Shown here: piece by piece, positions 25,730 to 36,051 of the stretch
Position numbering within the stretch: the stretch's first letter is position 1
Layout: the number at the start of each line of letters is the position of its first letter
Assembly: GCA_031826515.1 (NCBI GenBank)
Contig: CP134536.1
Coordinates: 1,748,001-1,812,000 of the forward strand
Direction of reading: 5' to 3'
Length of the DNA stretch: 64,000 nt
Source: Flavobacteriaceae bacterium HL-DH10
GTDB taxonomy: Bacteria; Bacteroidota; Bacteroidia; Flavobacteriales; Flavobacteriaceae
The notes under the pieces: model-generated
Told to the model about the DNA's origin: nothing
Seen by the model: the letters and a program-made list of their open reading frames with translations, nothing else
Databases searched by the model: none
Translations under genes and position numbers: made by a program

Positions 25730-28700
25730 CTATTTTTCAACAGTAACCCATTGCCCTTTAGTTCTAACCAAATAATCATTATCATACATGGCTTCCGCTT
25801 GTACGCCGTATAAATAATAAGTTCCTAAATAGGATGCATTTAACATGACATTAAAGATTTTAGTGCTATGTTTTCCTTTTTCTGGTAAATCGAAATAGAA
25901 ATTCACACGATCGTCTCTAATATCTGTAAAGCGCGCTTGATTTGTTGTTGAGCTTCCAAAATCTGTAAATCGGGTGTTTACAATTTCCCAACCCGATGGG
26001 AAAATTTGAGTTAAAGCCACATCGTTGACTCGTTCATCTTTTAAATTACTCACATTTACGGTAGCCACAAAATCTTGTCCTTGTTGTAATTTTGAAACAT
26101 CAATTTTATTCCCTTTTAAATCCTTATAAGCGATAGCAATACTTAAACCTCGTTGTTCTGCTAACTCTTGTCCTAGCGGTAATTTTCCTGAGTTTAAAAT
26201 ACGTACATAAACTAAATTGCTTTTGTTGTTTGTAAATGACAAGGTGTTGCTACCATCAAGAACTTGTAATGTGCGTTCTGCAATGGCGTTTTTAGAATTA
26301 ATAGTTTCTGTTTTTCCATTAATACTGTAATTTAAACTTAATGCTTTTCCGCCATTGGCATTTACTATTTTTGCCATAGCTAACAGACTGTAAGCCGTAG
26401 TTTGTGTGCTCATCCAGCGGTTACTCGATAAGTCTTTAGCAATATATTCGGCTAGTTCGCGTATTTTAGAGTTTTTGGTAAGCACCATGGTTTCTAAAGC
26501 CATGGCACGATTTCTATCAACAGAACCATAAGTATAATAACTGTAACGAAGGGGTTTAAAATTAATATTTGCCGATTGCGAAATGTTATCACTCGTTTCT
26601 TTTTGTCCGACTAAAGCATAGGCTGCTGCCAATCGCCATTTAGCTTCATTTGAAATCTCTGAAAATTCTCGTAAACGGTTCATACTTGCTAAATCGGCAC
26701 TTCCTACCAATGCTAATGTGTACAATCTGTATGCTTGAGCAAGATCAGAATTATAATTTCTGTAGCTTGGACGCCAATCTCTTGCGGCTTGTTTTTGATA
26801 TCTAATCCAGTTACTTTTAAAGGTTAGTGGTAATACAAAACCTTTCTTTTCGGCTTCAATTAAAAAGTGTCCCGCATAACTAGTTCCCCAATCGTTTGCA
26901 GAGTTTTCACCCATCCAATAGCTCATACCGCCATTTGATCTTTGAAAATGACTTAAACGTTTTATGCCGTTTTCAATATTGGTTTGAATTTGTTGTTTTT
27001 TATCGAAGGTTAAATCGAAAATATCACCCAAGAATAACTGTGGAAACACGCTCGATGTGGTTTGCTCTAAACAGCCATGAGGATATTGGATTAAGTATTG
27101 TAACCTACGTGAAAAATCCATAGGCGGTAATGTTGAGAATTCTATAGTAGCAGTATTTGTTCCAACAACCCCAAAGGTTGAAAAATCAGCTGTTTTGCTA
27201 GTGTTTGCTTCTAAAGTTTCATCAATAGTTTTTGAGGTCAATGGGTTTGGATTTACAACATCTAACTCGACTTTATAAGTTGATTTTTCGCCATTTCCAG
27301 TAGCGATAACTTCAACAGTATTAATACCTTTGGCTTTGCTAACATCTAATTCAAAATAAGTCATTTGCTCATCGGGGTTTGCAAAAGCAAGTGTTTTCGT
27401 TTTTTCGCCAACAATGGTAATGCCGTTACTTAATTTTAAGCTGATTTTTACATTTTTCACTTTAGGCTCCATAGCAAATACGGTAACCGGCAACGTTACT
27501 TTTTCACCTGGGCTTAATTTCCGCGGAAGCGAAGCCAAAACCATAAGTGGTTTTTTAACTTCAACCGATTTGTCTGTGCTGCCGTAAGCACCATCGTTAT
27601 TGTTTCCTGCAACCACCATAGTACGTACTGCACCAATATAGTTTGGTAGTTTTATAGTGTGTGTTTTGGTTTTGCCTGCCTCTAATTTAAAAGGTCCTAA
27701 ATAAGTAACTACAGGTTTAAACCGATTGGCTTTTTTGTTTTTTCCGCCAGCTGCACTTCCGTCTCCACCAATAGCAAATACTTGGTCTATGCTTCCTGAA
27801 TATGCGCCAATAACATCATCAAATACATCCCAAGTTTTTACGCCAAGCGCTTCACGTTTATAGAATTCGTTCCATGCATTAGGCGTTTTAAAACGGGTTA
27901 AATCGAGTAAACCTTCTTCAACCATAGCAATGGTATAGGTCATGGCTTTTTTGTTTTTTTCTGAAACATGTACTTCAAAGGTTTGCTCCGGGCGCAAGGT
28001 ATTTGGCATTTTTAATTCGGGTTGTAATTTGGTATTTGGGTCTTCAACCATCATAGGAATAACTCCATATAAACGAATAGGTAAATCGTTAGCCGATATA
28101 GCATGTGGTTGTAATAATGAAATATTCACAAATACATTAGGAGCCATTTCTGAAGTTATAGGAATATCGACAACCGTTTCACCTTGTTTGGTTTTTACCC
28201 ATTTATAATCTAATACTTCAGTGCCATTTTCTATGCTAACTAAAGCACGACCTTCGCTACCTGAAGCAAAGGTTATTTTAGCTGTTTCTCCAACATTATA
28301 TTTTTCTTTATCGGCAGAAAACACTAACATTTTAGCAGCTTCTTTATCGCTAGATGGCGCTTTTTGCCACCAATTTTTATAAAAATAAGCGGTTCTTCCT
28401 GTAGCGTGACCACTTACAGGATCTGATACTCTAATGAGGTAACGCCCACGATCATTATCCGGAATTTTAAGTTTGAAAGTTCCTTTTCCGTTGGCATCGG
28501 TATTTATTTTTGAAGTGATATAAGGTCTGTGATAACTACTAGACACATAGCTTGATAAATCGTCGTAAGAGGAATTCCACCACCAACGCCATTCAACTTT
28601 ATAAACTTTAACTTCAAGATTATTTCTTTTTATTGGTTTTCCTTTTGCATCAACTACAACGACATCAAAAGTTTGATTTTCATCTGTAAAATAAGAGCCA

Positions 28701-31297
28701 TAGGCGTTTCCTTTAGGAGAACGTAACCCTACAAAAAATTTATATGGTGCATATTGTTTGGTAAACGCATCCATAGAGAAATCGCCACCGTTTTCAAAAG
28801 CACGCACTAAAAACTGCACGTTTAACATACCGGGTGCATTTTTACCAACTTCTAGCTTTTTATTTATATTGGCTGTACCAGCTTCATTTACTTTACCTTC
28901 AAATACATTAATTTCTTCGGTGTTAAATTGACGTGTCGGGTCGTTAAACGTATAGTCTTTATAGTTTTTAAAACTCGTATACGAATTGCTGAATTTTGCT
29001 TTTACTTCAGCTTTCAAGTTTTTTCCTGGAGCGCCATGAAGCCATTTTACATCTAAAGTTCCTTTTAAAGGTTCGGTACTTGTAAGGATATCATTTTCAA
29101 AATCTATCTTAATTTTTAATCGGTTAGGTTTTACAGCTTCAATTTTTAAACCTTTATAAAATGTAGCACCACCAACCGATACTTTAGCATTGTAATTTCC
29201 TGTTTTATTTTCGGTAGATGTTGGAACCGTGAATTTATAGAAGTTATCCAGATTATCTATTGTGACATCTTTATATACTAATTTCCCATTAGGATCTGTG
29301 ATTTCCATTTTAACAGGATGTCCTTTTGGCAATGGGTTTGAAATATCGTTAAGCATGAAAGTTAAGTGCAACGTATCTCCTGGTCTCCAAACACCACGTT
29401 CGCCATAAATATAACCTTTAAGTCCGCGTTGTAATTTGTTTCCAGAAACATCAAATTTACTTAAGGAAAGTGAGTTTCCGTCGGCTAATTTAACATAGGT
29501 TGTATTTTTTCCTTTTGATATAATGGCAAAGGCTGCATGTTTTTCGGCATCAATAGTGACTAAACCTTCGGTATCGGTTACAGCAGTTTCAAGTGCTTGT
29601 TGCTGAAAATTATAAAGCGTAACACTAGCATTTGTTTCTGGATTGGTGTTTAAAATATTAGTAACAGCAAAATAATAGGAGTTATTAGCGCTTCGTTTTG
29701 CAATTACTCCCAAGTTGGAAGCCAGTAGATTTTGAGAGACTATTTTGTTTTCGGTATAATATGCAACATGGCAAGGGTTGTTTTCTTCACGCCAATTATA
29801 CCTGTAGTCTTTATATCGGTATATTAAATTGTCCCAATATTGTTCTTCGCGTAAATCTTTATCTTTTGATGCTTCGGTATAATTGTCCTCGTAATCGTCT
29901 TCTTCATAATAATCGTCATAATCATCATTTTTAGAATTTGAAGTAGATGTATTTGCATCACAATTGTAAAGCGAATAACTTTTATTATAACTTAGTTCAA
30001 CACGATAAATAGCGCCAGGATCTGCGTTAATAAATTTAGATAAATCGATGCTATAAGCTTTCCATTTACCTGTATTTTCAGCTTCGGTTTGTAATTGTAT
30101 AGTTTGTTTTGCAATACGTCGCCCCACTTTTTTTATATCGTAGGTATTACGACTATTTAAATTATTGTCTTGCAGAAATTGAAGCACATTATCTTCAAAA
30201 ATTTTAATGACTCTAACATCAATAGCGCTTAAATTTACAGCTTCAAAATTGAATTTTAAGGCTTCAGAATTTGGCAAAATAGTACCATTACTTATTAATC
30301 GTACTTGAGGCTTTAACTCTTCAAAAGCAATGGTTTCAGAAAATGGTTTTTTAAGTTTGTAGTTATCGGTGTTTTTGATGCCTTCAAATACATCAACCTG
30401 AATATGTCCAACTACTTTACTGTCCGGATATACTTTTAATACATTGCCATTTACTATATATTTCGGGTTTTTTACTTTCTGAATGGTTACTAAGCCATCA
30501 AAATTTTGTTGTTTTTTTAAAGGATCGGAAAAGTTGATTGAAAGATGTTGTTCTGGGAATTGAACGACATTTACGTCTATAATAGAAAAGTTATTGATTC
30601 CAGGGATAACCAGTATACTTTCTCCTTTATTAGAGGCATTTATAGGCTTTCCGTTCCATGAAACAAGAATTTCACTGTCTTCAATTAATCGATTAATACT
30701 ATCAATTTTAAACTCAAAAGTTTTAGCTTGTTTATTCGCTTCATTAAAAACAAGAGATAGGTTTTTGTTGTTTTGAGAGGCTTTTACCAATTGTTTCGCT
30801 TCCTTAATAGAAATAATATCTGCCGATTTTATAACACCTCCAATATATTGCCAATTTTTACTGTACGATTGTAAATTATTTGTAATCACATTAAAGTTTG
30901 GAGTCATGGTTTTAAACTGAAAGGTGTAGTTTTTAAAACCATCAGGTATGTTTTTATAAAGACTATTTAGTTTAACAGAAACGGTGTATTCCGTATTAGG
31001 TTCTAAAAAGTCATCAGGTTTAAAAAGTAAGGCGTGCTTGTTTAATGCGGTTAATTTTCCTTGTACATTGGGTGAAATAGAAAGAATATTCTCTGTTATT
31101 TCTTCATTCATTTTCCAGCCTTCAACGTCGTTTGTTAAGCTAATTTCTATAGGACTTGCCACAGATGTTAAGCCAGAGGTTGTGTAACTTATATAATATT
31201 TAAACTTAAAAAGATTATCGGTTTCGTTTACTTTCTTGTTACATGAAGTGGCAATTGCTAATAAAATTACAAAAACCAGTAGTCTTTTTAATGACAT
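25730..31297 (-). CDS. Alpha-2-macroglobulin family lipoprotein
   Basis: Large bacterial macroglobulin, 1855 residues, thought to trap proteases that enter the periplasm and to act beside PBP1C in envelope protection. The N-terminus is a lipoprotein signal (lipobox ATSC). A series of beta-sandwich MG domains leads to the alpha-2-macroglobulin core, where the thioester motif is present as YPHGCLEQTTS. After it comes the alpha-helical thioester domain and a C-terminal receptor-binding-like domain. An acidic, Tyr-rich insert (DDYDDYYEEDDYEDNY) lies near residues 460-475. The longer, thioester-bearing form next to pbpC corresponds to E. coli YfhM. Confidence 0.94.
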   Translation of the reverse strand: MSLKRLLVFVILLAIATSCNKKVNETDNLFKFKYYISYTTSGLTSVASPIEISLTNDVEGWKMNEEITENILSISPNVQGKLTALNKHALLFKPDDFLEPNTEYTVSVKLNSLYKNIPDGFKNYTFQFKTMTPNFNVITNNLQSYSKNWQYIGGVIKSADIISIKEAKQLVKASQNNKNLSLVFNEANKQAKTFEFKIDSINRLIEDSEILVSWNGKPINASNKGESILVIPGINNFSIIDVNVVQFPEQHLSINFSDPLKKQQNFDGLVTIQKVKNPKYIVNGNVLKVYPDSKVVGHIQVDVFEGIKNTDNYKLKKPFSETIAFEELKPQVRLISNGTILPNSEALKFNFEAVNLSAIDVRVIKIFEDNVLQFLQDNNLNSRNTYDIKKVGRRIAKQTIQLQTEAENTGKWKAYSIDLSKFINADPGAIYRVELSYNKSYSLYNCDANTSTSNSKNDDYDDYYEEDDYEDNYTEASKDKDLREEQYWDNLIYRYKDYRYNWREENNPCHVAYYTENKIVSQNLLASNLGVIAKRSANNSYYFAVTNILNTNPETNASVTLYNFQQQALETAVTDTEGLVTIDAEKHAAFAIISKGKNTTYVKLADGNSLSLSKFDVSGNKLQRGLKGYIYGERGVWRPGDTLHLTFMLNDISNPLPKGHPVKMEITDPNGKLVYKDVTIDNLDNFYKFTVPTSTENKTGNYNAKVSVGGATFYKGLKIEAVKPNRLKIKIDFENDILTSTEPLKGTLDVKWLHGAPGKNLKAEVKAKFSNSYTSFKNYKDYTFNDPTRQFNTEEINVFEGKVNEAGTANINKKLEVGKNAPGMLNVQFLVRAFENGGDFSMDAFTKQYAPYKFFVGLRSPKGNAYGSYFTDENQTFDVVVVDAKGKPIKRNNLEVKVYKVEWRWWWNSSYDDLSSYVSSSYHRPYITSKINTDANGKGTFKLKIPDNDRGRYLIRVSDPVSGHATGRTAYFYKNWWQKAPSSDKEAAKMLVFSADKEKYNVGETAKITFASGSEGRALVSIENGTEVLDYKWVKTKQGETVVDIPITSEMAPNVFVNISLLQPHAISANDLPIRLYGVIPMMVEDPNTKLQPELKMPNTLRPEQTFEVHVSEKNKKAMTYTIAMVEEGLLDLTRFKTPNAWNEFYKREALGVKTWDVFDDVIGAYSGSIDQVFAIGGDGSAAGGKNKKANRFKPVVTYLGPFKLEAGKTKTHTIKLPNYIGAVRTMVVAGNNNDGAYGSTDKSVEVKKPLMVLASLPRKLSPGEKVTLPVTVFAMEPKVKNVKISLKLSNGITIVGEKTKTLAFANPDEQMTYFELDVSKAKGINTVEVIATGNGEKSTYKVELDVVNPNPLTSKTIDETLEANTSKTADFSTFGVVGTNTATIEFSTLPPMDFSRRLQYLIQYPHGCLEQTTSSVFPQLFLGDIFDLTFDKKQQIQTNIENGIKRLSHFQRSNGGMSYWMGENSANDWGTSYAGHFLIEAEKKGFVLPLTFKSNWIRYQKQAARDWRPSYRNYNSDLAQAYRLYTLALVGSADLASMNRLREFSEISNEAKWRLAAAYALVGQKETSDNISQSANINFKPLRYSYYTYGSVDRNRAMALETMVLTKNSKIRELAEYIAKDLSSNRWMSTQTTAYSLLAMAKIVNANGGKALSLNYSINGKTETINSKNAIAERTLQVLDGSNTLSFTNNKSNLVYVRILNSGKLPLGQELAEQRGLSIAIAYKDLKGNKIDVSKLQQGQDFVATVNVSNLKDERVNDVALTQIFPSGWEIVNTRFTDFGSSTTNQARFTDIRDDRVNFYFDLPEKGKHSTKIFNVMLNASYLGTYYLYGVQAEAMYDNDYLVRTKGQWVTVEK

Positions 31298-31579
31298 AAT
31301 TTAGAAGGGTTTATATGAAAATGAACAGATTGAAAAGAAAGCGTGAGATGTTTCTTGTTAATAGTTACGTTCAGATTTTAAAGTTTAGATTTTAGGGTTT
31401 GTTAATTTGTTCTTAAAGTTAAGCGTTTTTGGTAATTATCGATATTAAATTTTGACTAATAAATGAGTTATTTATTTATGGGGAATGCAATATATAATAT
31501 GATTGTAAATTTCAGTAAAAACGACTTTTTATTGCTATATTCGTAAATAATCTTAGTATGAATAACAAATCAATAAAAT

Positions 31580-33133
31580 ATGAAAGCTTTAGGAACTGAT
31601 TTTGGTATAAACGAGGCGCTTAAAACCTTAGGTGTTAAAACTATAAATGAAGGCACTTCAACAGGTTTAACTACATTTTCTAATGGCGATATTATTGAAA
31701 GTTATTCGCCAGTTGATGGACAATTAATTGGAAAAGTAAAAAGCACTACAAAAGCTGATTATGAAAAAGTGATGGACGCAGCAACAACTGCTTTTAAATC
31801 ATGGCGAACTATGCCTGCACCACAGCGTGGAGAAATTGTGCGTCAGTTTGGAGATAAGCTACGAGAGAAAAAAGAAGCTTTAGGAAAATTGGTGTCTTAT
31901 GAAATGGGTAAAAGCTACCAAGAGGGTTTGGGTGAAGTTCAAGAAATGATAGATATCTGTGATTTTGCTGTGGGACTATCACGTCAGCTTCATGGTTTAA
32001 CCATGCATAGTGAACGTCCAGGACACCGTATGTATGAGCAATACCATCCATTAGGAGTTGTTGGTATTATTTCTGCATTTAATTTTCCTGTTGCGGTTTG
32101 GGCTTGGAACACGGCTTTGGCCTGGGTTTGTGGTGATGTTTGCGTTTGGAAACCAAGTGAAAAAGTACCCCTTTGTGGCATTGCTTGCCAGAATATAGCT
32201 GCTGAGGTTTTTGTAGAAAACAATTTGCCAGAAGGGATTTCTAATTTAATAAATGGCGATTATAGAGTGGGTGAGTTTATGACTAAAGACTCAAGAATTC
32301 CATTAATTTCTGCGACAGGGTCTATACGAATGGGTAAAATTGTGGCGCAAGAAGTAGCTGCTCGTTTAGGAAAAAGTTTATTGGAGTTGGGTGGTAATAA
32401 TGCTATTATTGCAACACCAGATGCCGACATTAAAATGACGGTTATTGGTGCTGTTTTTGGCGCTGTTGGTACTGCAGGACAACGTTGTACCTCTACCAGA
32501 CGTTTAATTATTCATGAATCTATTTACGATAAAGTTAAAAGTGCTATTGTTGATGCCTATAAACAATTACGAATTGGAAATCCGTTAGATGAAAACAATC
32601 ATGTGGGACCATTAATTGATAAAGAAGCTGTAGAAATGTATCAAAACGCTTTAGAACAAGTTGTTAAAGAAGGTGGGCATATTATTATTGAAGGAGGAGT
32701 ACTTTCTGGTGAAGGCTATGAAAGTGGATGTTATGTAAAACCTGCCATTGTAGAAGCAAAACCAGATTTTAAAATGGTACAGCATGAAACCTTTGCACCT
32801 GTTCTCTATTTCTTGAAATATTCTGGAGCTATTGAAAATGCCATTGAGATACAAAATGGTGTGGTACAAGGCTTAAGTTCGGCCATTATGACCAATAATT
32901 TACGGGAAGCTGAGCGATTTTTATCTGTTCAAGGATCAGATTGTGGAATTGCTAATGTTAATATAGGAACATCTGGCGCTGAAATTGGTGGTGCTTTTGG
33001 GGGTGAAAAAGAAACTGGCGGCGGAAGAGAATCTGGTTCTGATGCCTGGAAAATTTATATGCGCAGACAAACCAATACGATTAATTATACAACAGAGTTG
33101 CCTTTGGCGCAGGGTATTAAATTTGATTTGTAA
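31580..33133 (+). CDS. Aldehyde dehydrogenase, ALDH7/antiquitin type
   Basis: NAD(P)-dependent aldehyde dehydrogenase, 517 residues, likely acting on alpha-aminoadipate semialdehyde in lysine degradation, as other ALDH7 members do. Visible features are the cofactor-binding SAFNFPVAVWAWN and VWKPSEKVPL segments, the Glu in LELGGNNAII and the catalytic Cys in GTAGQRCTSTRR. The C-terminal FAPVLYFLKY and GETGGGRESG-like block (GEKETGGGRESGSD) are typical. It is monocistronic, with no lysine-catabolism neighbours visible, so the substrate remains an inference. Confidence 0.9.
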   Translation: MKALGTDFGINEALKTLGVKTINEGTSTGLTTFSNGDIIESYSPVDGQLIGKVKSTTKADYEKVMDAATTAFKSWRTMPAPQRGEIVRQFGDKLREKKEALGKLVSYEMGKSYQEGLGEVQEMIDICDFAVGLSRQLHGLTMHSERPGHRMYEQYHPLGVVGIISAFNFPVAVWAWNTALAWVCGDVCVWKPSEKVPLCGIACQNIAAEVFVENNLPEGISNLINGDYRVGEFMTKDSRIPLISATGSIRMGKIVAQEVAARLGKSLLELGGNNAIIATPDADIKMTVIGAVFGAVGTAGQRCTSTRRLIIHESIYDKVKSAIVDAYKQLRIGNPLDENNHVGPLIDKEAVEMYQNALEQVVKEGGHIIIEGGVLSGEGYESGCYVKPAIVEAKPDFKMVQHETFAPVLYFLKYSGAIENAIEIQNGVVQGLSSAIMTNNLREAERFLSVQGSDCGIANVNIGTSGAEIGGAFGGEKETGGGRESGSDAWKIYMRRQTNTINYTTELPLAQGIKFDL

Positions 33134-33149
33134 TTAATTGTTAAGACAT

Positions 33150-33200
33150 AAAAAAACCTTGCCCCAATGCCGATTTTTTTCGGGAGTGACAAGGTTTATA
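33150..33200. terminator. Bidirectional terminator between the aldehyde dehydrogenase and AlbA_2 genes
   Basis: AAACCTTG (33154-33161) and CAAGGTTT (33190-33197) enclose a second small hairpin CCGA/TCGG (33170-33183). The minus-strand reading ends in a run of T and is the stronger of the two; it would serve the gene ending at 33294. Confidence 0.6.
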
Positions 33201-33293
33201 TCTAAAAAAGATTAATAGCATTGCGAATTTAATATTTTTTCTTACGTTTTCAAAATTGTAAAGTTAACTTAAGGTTAAATTTATTAACAAATG

Positions 33294-34427
33294 TTAACTG
33301 TATTTTACTTTTCGTAATATTCTTAAAGACTCTTTGTAAGACTGATATAGACTTTCACTATGTTTTTTTAAATATGGTTTTGCTTCATTAAGTTTGTCAA
33401 TAGCATCATGAAATAGATTTAGGTAACAAATTAGGTAGGTTACAGGTAAGTTCTTTAAATCTAATTCTTCAGCTTTAGTAAATGACAATCCTTTTTTTAG
33501 TTTTTCTAAAATAGCATTATTAGTATTATAAATATGATGCAATACTTTTTTATCATATTGAGGGGGTTCAAATAAAAGTTTGGTTTCAATATTATAATTG
33601 GCATTGTTTTCAAAACGAATATTAGTTTCTTCAAGTTGGTAATATTTATTTTGATTTTGAAATCCAAGATTTACATATTCAATAATTTTAAAACTATCTG
33701 CATCAAAAGAAATGGAAACTTCATCTAGAGCAGAAAAAAATAAACGGACTTGTTCATTTATCAGTTCAATATCAACTCTAGAAAAGAAAACTTCGTCTTT
33801 AACTATTTTTTTTTGTCCTGCCCAACACACCACAAAATACTCCTTAAAAACTTTGTATTGTGCATTGTAATCTTTTCGGGTATTCATAAACTCAAAAACA
33901 CCATTTAAAGTATGTTCTATATTGTTTTGAGCGTTGTTTTCAATAGCTTCAACTATTTTAGAGTTGGTATCTTTTATTGCAACATCAAATACTTTTGGCA
34001 TGCTCATACTACCATCTCTAAAAAAAACAGAACCTCCATAATATTTCCAGATGTTTTTTCTAAGCGACGTAATTTTATCTATGGCTCTAATAGTTACTAA
34101 GCCAACAACTTTGTCGTCTGGGAGATGTGGAAACGGAATGTTTTCGTATTGGACTATTGGTGGATTTGTTAAATAAGCATTAATAAGATTTTGAATTTTG
34201 CTATCATCAAAAAAATCGACACCAACAATATTATTGTCTTCATCTTCTACTCCAATTACAATATATGAGTTGTTTTTAGGATTACTGTTTGAAAGCGCAC
34301 ATACATGTTTTAAAAACTTAGCTTTTCCTTCTTTATGGCTGATATCAATTTTTCGCTTTTTATCATAAAAACTGTTCTCATCATTATGAGCTAAAAGGTG
34401 TTTTATAAGTAGGCGTTTATTAATCAT
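33294..34427 (-). CDS. AlbA_2/Schlafen-like domain protein
   Basis: A protein of about 377 residues with an N-terminal AlbA_2 (formerly AAA_4) domain, recognised by HKEGKAKFLKHVCALSN and YIVIGVEDEDNNIVGVDFF, a pattern shared with Schlafen-like proteins. The C-terminal half has no recognised family. The start at 34427 (MINKRLL) is preferred: an upstream in-frame ATG at 34469 would translate a REP-like palindrome lying in the leader. The AlbA_2 domain is linked to nucleic-acid binding; the function is unknown. It is followed by a terminator and appears to be a single-gene unit. Confidence 0.82.
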   Translation of the reverse strand: MINKRLLIKHLLAHNDENSFYDKKRKIDISHKEGKAKFLKHVCALSNSNPKNNSYIVIGVEDEDNNIVGVDFFDDSKIQNLINAYLTNPPIVQYENIPFPHLPDDKVVGLVTIRAIDKITSLRKNIWKYYGGSVFFRDGSMSMPKVFDVAIKDTNSKIVEAIENNAQNNIEHTLNGVFEFMNTRKDYNAQYKVFKEYFVVCWAGQKKIVKDEVFFSRVDIELINEQVRLFFSALDEVSISFDADSFKIIEYVNLGFQNQNKYYQLEETNIRFENNANYNIETKLLFEPPQYDKKVLHHIYNTNNAILEKLKKGLSFTKAEELDLKNLPVTYLICYLNLFHDAIDKLNEAKPYLKKHSESLYQSYKESLRILRKVKYS

Positions 34428-34434
34428 AATTCTC

Positions 34435-34454
34435 ATTCCTGCGAAGGCAGGAAT
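34435..34454. repeat. REP-like palindrome, copy 3
   Basis: ATTCCTGCGAAGGCAGGAAT, a perfect hairpin with stem ATTCCTGC/GCAGGAAT, identical to copy 4. It lies eight bases upstream of the AlbA_2 start codon, so it would be in the mRNA leader. Confidence 0.75.
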
Positions 34455-34493
34455 CTTATTGTTTATCATTCCAAATTTGATTTGGAATTCATA

Positions 34494-35123
34494 TTATAGT
34501 AATTCAATTTCTTTTAAAAGGTTTTCTCTTGCTTGTTGTTCAAACTTATTTTTGTAAAATTCAGTGAAATATAAAGTTTTTCGTTCTAAAAAATGCTGCA
34601 ACACTTTCTTCCTTCCTTTTTTGTATATGAAATCAGGAAACATAGCATATTCTTTTCTTATGTTTTTAATATAAGTTTCATATGTTTTCCAGTCGCTTCC
34701 TAAAATTGATAAATCAATGTCTAATAAATAGGAATTATCATTATTTTCTTTTAGAATTAGTTCATGTTTTTTGGTTGAAATAATTAAATTTTTAATCGTT
34801 TTTAATCTTTTTTTGTCAAAATTTAGTGATTTCAATCTTTTTCCAGCCAAAAGTGCACTTTTCTCTTCATTGTTGTTTTTGGTAGGTTTGTAAATAATAT
34901 CATGATACCATATCGCTAGTAAAAAAGTATCATAATTTGTAATATTTGATTTTATTGTTTTAGTATGATTAAACATTGCTGCGATATGAGATAGATTGTG
35001 ATAATGACGAATTTTAAGAGTGTATTGTTCTTCAATTTCTTTCCATAATAAATTAATTAAAGATTGATCTGAACTAAACTTTGTTATTAATTGAAACCAT
35101 TCTTTTTTTAATTCGTTAATCAT
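34494..35123 (-). CDS. HD-superfamily phosphohydrolase-like protein
   Basis: Predicted metal-dependent phosphohydrolase, 209 residues, cytoplasmic. The metal-binding HD motif appears as IRHYHNLSHI near residues 36-45 and LAIWYHDIIY near residues 68-77, with a further Asp in LDIDLSILG. This matches the small Bacteroidota HD family often mislabelled as a receptor subunit. The substrate is unknown. Its start overlaps the end of the SDR gene by four bases, so the two are probably co-transcribed. Confidence 0.82.
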   Translation of the reverse strand: MINELKKEWFQLITKFSSDQSLINLLWKEIEEQYTLKIRHYHNLSHIAAMFNHTKTIKSNITNYDTFLLAIWYHDIIYKPTKNNNEEKSALLAGKRLKSLNFDKKRLKTIKNLIISTKKHELILKENNDNSYLLDIDLSILGSDWKTYETYIKNIRKEYAMFPDFIYKKGRKKVLQHFLERKTLYFTEFYKNKFEQQARENLLKEIELL

Positions 35124-35872
35124 AGTTCCTTTTTAATAGTACTACTATTCGCCTGCGCTGTTGGAAATACCAATATATCAGCAATATTTACATGAGGCGG
35201 ACGTGATACTGCAAAATAAATAATCTCTGCAATGTCTTTTGCTTCAAGTGCTTTAAAGCCTTTGTAAACGCTATCTGCAATTTTATCACCTTTAAAACGC
35301 ACTTGAGAAAATTCAGTTTCAACTAAACCAGGACTAACAGCTCCAACTTTTATTCCAAACGGATTTAAATCAATACGCATACCTTCGGTAATTGCTAAAA
35401 CAGCGTGTTTGCTGGCACAATAGACATTGCCTTTTGCGTAGACTTCTTTACCCGCCGAAGAACCAATATTAATGATATGTCCAGATTGTCGCTCTGTCAT
35501 TTGTGGTATAATAGCTTTACTTACATATAAAAGACCTTTTACATTGATGTCTATCATGGCATCCCAATCATCAATACTACCTTTGTTTATTGGGTCTAAA
35601 CCGTGTGCGTTTCCTGCATTATTGATGAGAATATCTATGTCTTTAAAGTTTTCTGGAAGTGATGCGATAGCATCAAACGTAGCTTCTTTATAGCTTACGT
35701 CAAAATTTAAAATATGAACGTTTGTTAACTTTTCTAAAGCTTTTTGTATGGTATTAAGTCGTTGTAATCGTCTTCCACAAAGTATTAAATTAATACCATT
35801 TTCTGCAAATTTATAGGCTGTTGCTTCACCAATACCACTGGTTGCACCTGTTATTAGGGCTGTTCTTGTCAT
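35120..35872 (-). CDS. Short-chain dehydrogenase/reductase
   Basis: NAD(P)-dependent oxidoreductase, 250 residues, resembling the YdfG group that oxidises 3-hydroxy acids. The cofactor motif TGATSGIGEA is at residues 8-17, NNAG follows, and the catalytic Ser, Tyr and Lys lie in NIGSSAGKE and VYCASKHAV. The substrate is not certain. It overlaps the downstream HD-hydrolase gene by four bases. Confidence 0.9.
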   Translation of the reverse strand: MTRTALITGATSGIGEATAYKFAENGINLILCGRRLQRLNTIQKALEKLTNVHILNFDVSYKEATFDAIASLPENFKDIDILINNAGNAHGLDPINKGSIDDWDAMIDINVKGLLYVSKAIIPQMTERQSGHIINIGSSAGKEVYAKGNVYCASKHAVLAITEGMRIDLNPFGIKVGAVSPGLVETEFSQVRFKGDKIADSVYKGFKALEAKDIAEIIYFAVSRPPHVNIADILVFPTAQANSSTIKKEL

Positions 35873-36051
35873 TTATTTGAATTCAATTTTTCGCATTTAA
35901 TGTATGTTTTTTTGCAATTCACATATAAAAATACTTAAAAACGGATTAAAAATTTTATTATTACCTATTAATTCTGTTCGGGTTAAACAAATTGTTATAA
36001 AGTCTAAAATGAAAGTTATCCCGTATATTAAGATATAATCAAAAAAACTTA

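Noticed and set aside
33294-34427. Anti-phage defence gene based on the Schlafen/AlbA_2 domain
   Set aside because: No other defence genes, toxin partner or mobile-element context are visible; neighbours are metabolic genes.
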